From contig CM067584.1 in the NCBI GenBank assembly GCA_034336665.1, forward strand, positions 310,001 to 374,000: a stretch of DNA of 64,000 nucleotides, in the 5' to 3' direction. This DNA is from Luscinia megarhynchos (taxonomy: Eukaryota > Chordata > Aves > Passeriformes > Turdidae). Shown here in pieces: positions 62,701 to 64,000 of the stretch. Every line of letters begins with the position of its first letter. Position 1 is the stretch's first letter. Below the pieces are notes generated by a model, which worked only from the letters and a program-made list of their open reading frames with translations, did no database searches and was not told the origin of the DNA. Both the position numbers and the translations under genes were made by a program.

Positions 62701-63975
62701 CTTGTGCACGGGAAATCCCAAAGGGTTTTCAAGAGCACGTCTTTGTGGGCATCCCTTCCTGAGCCACAGAGCCAGTGGTGCCAAGAGACTCTCTCCTGTG
62801 TACAGCTCAAACATTCCGAATGCAGCAATTCATCAGAACCTTGCTGGCTCTGAGCAACACCAGCTCTCCTGCAGAAAGGCAGACAAGATCTTAGGCATTG
62901 GCTCATGGCATTTTGTCTTTTCTTTTCCAGCCTTCCAAGGACCCCAGACGACTCTGGGATCTTGTATTACCCTCGATGTCCTGAGAGCTGTGGAGCTTCA
63001 GTACTGCATTGGCAATGGCAATTGGAATGGCAACTGGAATGGCAACTGGAATGGCAACTGGAATGGCAATTGGAATGGCAATGGCAATGGCAACTGGAAT
63101 GGCAATTGGAATGGCAACAGCAATTGGAATGGCGATTGGAACGGCGGTAACAATTGGAATGGCGGCTGGAATGGTGGCTGGAATGGCGGTAACAACTGGA
63201 ATGGCGGCTGGAATGGCGGTTGGAACAGTGGTAACAATTGGAATGGTGGTTGGAATGGTGGTATCAACTGGAATGGCGGTTGGAACAGCGGTTGGAATGG
63301 CGGCAACATTTGGAATGGCAGCGGCATTTGGAATGGCAATTGGAGTGGCAACGGACAGGTGAGAATTCCTTAGCCCGTACCAAATTTCTTAGACCAAATG
63401 GGGGGACTCCAGAGCTGCTGCCTAAAGCCAACCCTGATGCCCTTCTTTCTTGGCATCTCCTCTTTGAGAGCTTCCTGCTGGAGGCTGCAGATGCTTTAAA
63501 AGAGCAATGGCTGTGGTTTCCATTGAAGACCTTGAGCATGAATTTACTGTGGCCAGGGCTCTTGCACAAACCAACGTCTAAAGGCACAAAATGACAGCTC
63601 TCAGATGTGGCCATGATTCTCTGAATCCATGAAAAGATTTCTTACGGCCTCTGCCCAACACCACAGCCTTGATTCTGGGTCCTTTGGAAAACACTGGGGG
63701 CAGGGCTGGCACTTCCTGGGGGGGCAGCAATTCTTCCATTGTCACAGGGATTTTTCTAAAGCTTTGGGGACATCACTGTTGCCCTTCAAAAATGAAATCT
63801 CTTCTTTCCCTTGGCTTTTTAGTCTCAGCAGATTCCAGGCAGCATCTTCAACAACACGCAAGTCATCATTGGTGGCCAGTCCCAAATTGTGACCATCAAC
63901 AGGCAATGGCGCGTGGCAGTCATTGAGCAAATGAGCGGCGGCGGTTCCTGGAAAACCATCTGGAACTACAACACG
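53793..63975 (+). CDS. Gastrokine-like gene with tandem four-exon BRICHOS modules (runs past the right edge)
   Basis: A third gastrokine locus. Exon 1 is 53793-53804 (MNLP) and exon 2 is 54407-54460 (signal core [18 protein letters not shown]). Both occur once. They are followed by tandem copies of exons 3-6 starting at 54982, 57842, 60974 and 63823. Each module runs from phase 0 to phase 0, so any number of modules can be joined in frame. The exon 6 copies end at a GTGAGA donor, and no AATAAA or ATTAAA was seen between modules. Two readings are possible: one long gene for a secreted multi-BRICHOS protein, or a gene plus partial duplicates without their own start. Each complete module has a net frameshift in one or two exons as assembled, so coding status is uncertain. 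It is closest to GKN1 by exon 3 ([10 protein letters not shown]); mammalian GKN3 is another possible relative. Confidence 0.7.
54743..54743. other. Single ambiguous base (N) at a likely assembly join
   Basis: The N follows a run of ten G. The sequence before it (54589-54742) looks like the intron leading into a B-type module. The sequence after it restarts with the intron leading into an A-type module (TCTAAAGGCACCAGATGAGA). Confidence 0.8.
54982..57392 (+). CDS. Gastrokine-like module 1 (type A, long Trp repeat)
   Basis: Exon 3 54982-55136 ([18 protein letters not shown]), exon 4 55358-55468 ([20 protein letters not shown]), exon 5 55985-56123 ([20 protein letters not shown], with AMCSG), exon 6 56950-57377 or to the TAG at 57390-57392. 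Exon 3 is 155 nt against 153 in intact copies: a 3-nt gain plus a net one-base loss, so the frame breaks there. Exons 4-6 are clean. Exon 6 starts with the C-terminal cysteine pair ([19 protein letters not shown]) and then has 115 residues of NWNG/GGWN repeats with 23 Trp. Confidence 0.75.
57030..57377 (+). repeat. Coding Asn-Gly-Trp repeat, module 1
   Basis: Twelve- and eighteen-base units such as AATTGGAATGGC and GGCGGTTGGAAT, in frame for 115 codons. Interruptions always come in multiples of three. The opposite strand is also open (Pro/Phe/Gln repeats), a shadow of the periodic code. Confidence 0.9.
57842..60508 (+). CDS. Gastrokine-like module 2 (type B, no Trp repeat)
   Basis: Exon 3 57842-57993 (152 nt, net one base short: one added T in CGCTGTGG and two bases missing in the GGC run), exon 4 58217-58327 (111 nt, clean), exon 5 59448-59586 (139 nt, clean, [11 protein letters not shown]), exon 6 60404 to a GTGAGA donor after 60508. 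Exon 6 has the cysteine pair but then only GNGSVNFP. At CCCCG|GTGAGA the phase is 1, not 0 as in type A, so either the C run is one base long in the assembly or this exon does not join onward. Intron 4 carries about 626 bp absent from type A copies. Confidence 0.65.
58574..59199. other. Extra intron segment unique to module 2
   Basis: Between GCTTGCTGGGCAAA and AGTGCTTTCC, module 2 has about 626 bp where modules 1 and 3 have about 22 bp. I recognise no transposon ends in it, so insertion in B or deletion in A cannot be told apart. Confidence 0.7.
60974..63373 (+). CDS. Gastrokine-like module 3 (type A, long Trp repeat)
   Basis: Exon 3 60974-61126 (153 nt, intact: [20 protein letters not shown], then [11 protein letters not shown]), exon 4 61348-61457 (110 nt, one C missing in CCCGCTGG, frame broken near its end), exon 5 61970-62108 (139 nt, intact), exon 6 62931-63358 or to the TAG at 63371-63373. 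Introns match module 1 closely. Exon 6 is the same length as in module 1 (428 nt to the donor) although its repeat units are arranged differently. Confidence 0.75.
63011..63358 (+). repeat. Coding Asn-Gly-Trp repeat, module 3
   Basis: Again 115 residues and 23 Trp, but with five opening NGNW units, an NGNGNGNW stretch and an NGSGIW unit that module 1 lacks. Uninterrupted in frame. Confidence 0.9.
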
Positions 63976-64000
63976 GTGAGTGGCAGGGAGGTTGATCGAT
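63823..64000 (+). CDS. Gastrokine-like module 4 (type B), cut by the window edge
   Basis: Only exon 3 is present (63823-63975, 153 nt, intact, 51 codons with [19 protein letters not shown]), followed by a GTGAGT donor. Its ATCATTGGTGGCCAGTCCCA and CAAATTGTG spelling matches module 2, so it is type B. The array therefore continues to the right. Confidence 0.75.

Overview
This is a vertebrate nuclear window, almost certainly from a bird and probably a songbird. Evidence: split genes with GT-AG introns, several CR1 LINE 3' ends in both orientations, a tRNA-Ile-headed SINE with a CR1-like tail, avian-type solo LTRs and many minisatellites. Gene order and orientation match human chromosome 2p13: ARHGAP25 (+), BMP10 (-), GKN2 (-), GKN1 (+). 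ANTXR1 would be expected beyond the right edge. All identifications come from my reading of translated exons against remembered family members; no database search was run.

Layout. 187-5458 holds the last six coding exons of ARHGAP25, including the end of the RhoGAP domain and a C-terminal coiled coil. 5459-20796 is intergenic, with a 52-bp minisatellite and a nested pair of solo LTRs. BMP10 occupies 21113-25768 as two exons. 25.8-41.3 kb is intergenic, with a hexamer microsatellite, 15-bp, 42-bp and 19-bp tandem arrays, two more LTRs, a SINE and CR1 pieces. 41474-44624 is a complete six-exon GKN2 (184 aa) and 47334-51182 a complete six-exon GKN1 (166 aa). The two are divergent, each with a TATA box.

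The most unusual region is 53793-64000. One TATA box, one four-codon first exon and one signal-peptide exon are followed by tandem copies of a four-exon gastrokine module (exons 3-6; three full copies and the start of a fourth). The module is phase 0 at both ends. It encodes a BRICHOS-type domain and, in alternate copies, a 115-residue Asn/Gly/Trp repeat that is 20 percent Trp. The repeat exon carries a CAG|GTGAGA donor five codons before an in-frame stop, so each copy could end there or splice in phase into the next copy, giving a multi-BRICHOS protein. Copies alternate in type (A-B-A-B, about 6 kb per pair). Each complete copy has a net frameshift in at least one exon, and a single N marks a probable assembly join inside the array, so the true copy number and coding state are open.

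Together the window carries a haematopoietic Rho-GAP, a cardiac TGF-beta ligand and a cluster of secreted stomach-type BRICHOS proteins. The gastrokines show lineage-specific changes: GKN2 lacks the cysteine that links human GKN2 to TFF1, and GKN1 has lost its C-terminal cysteine pair.
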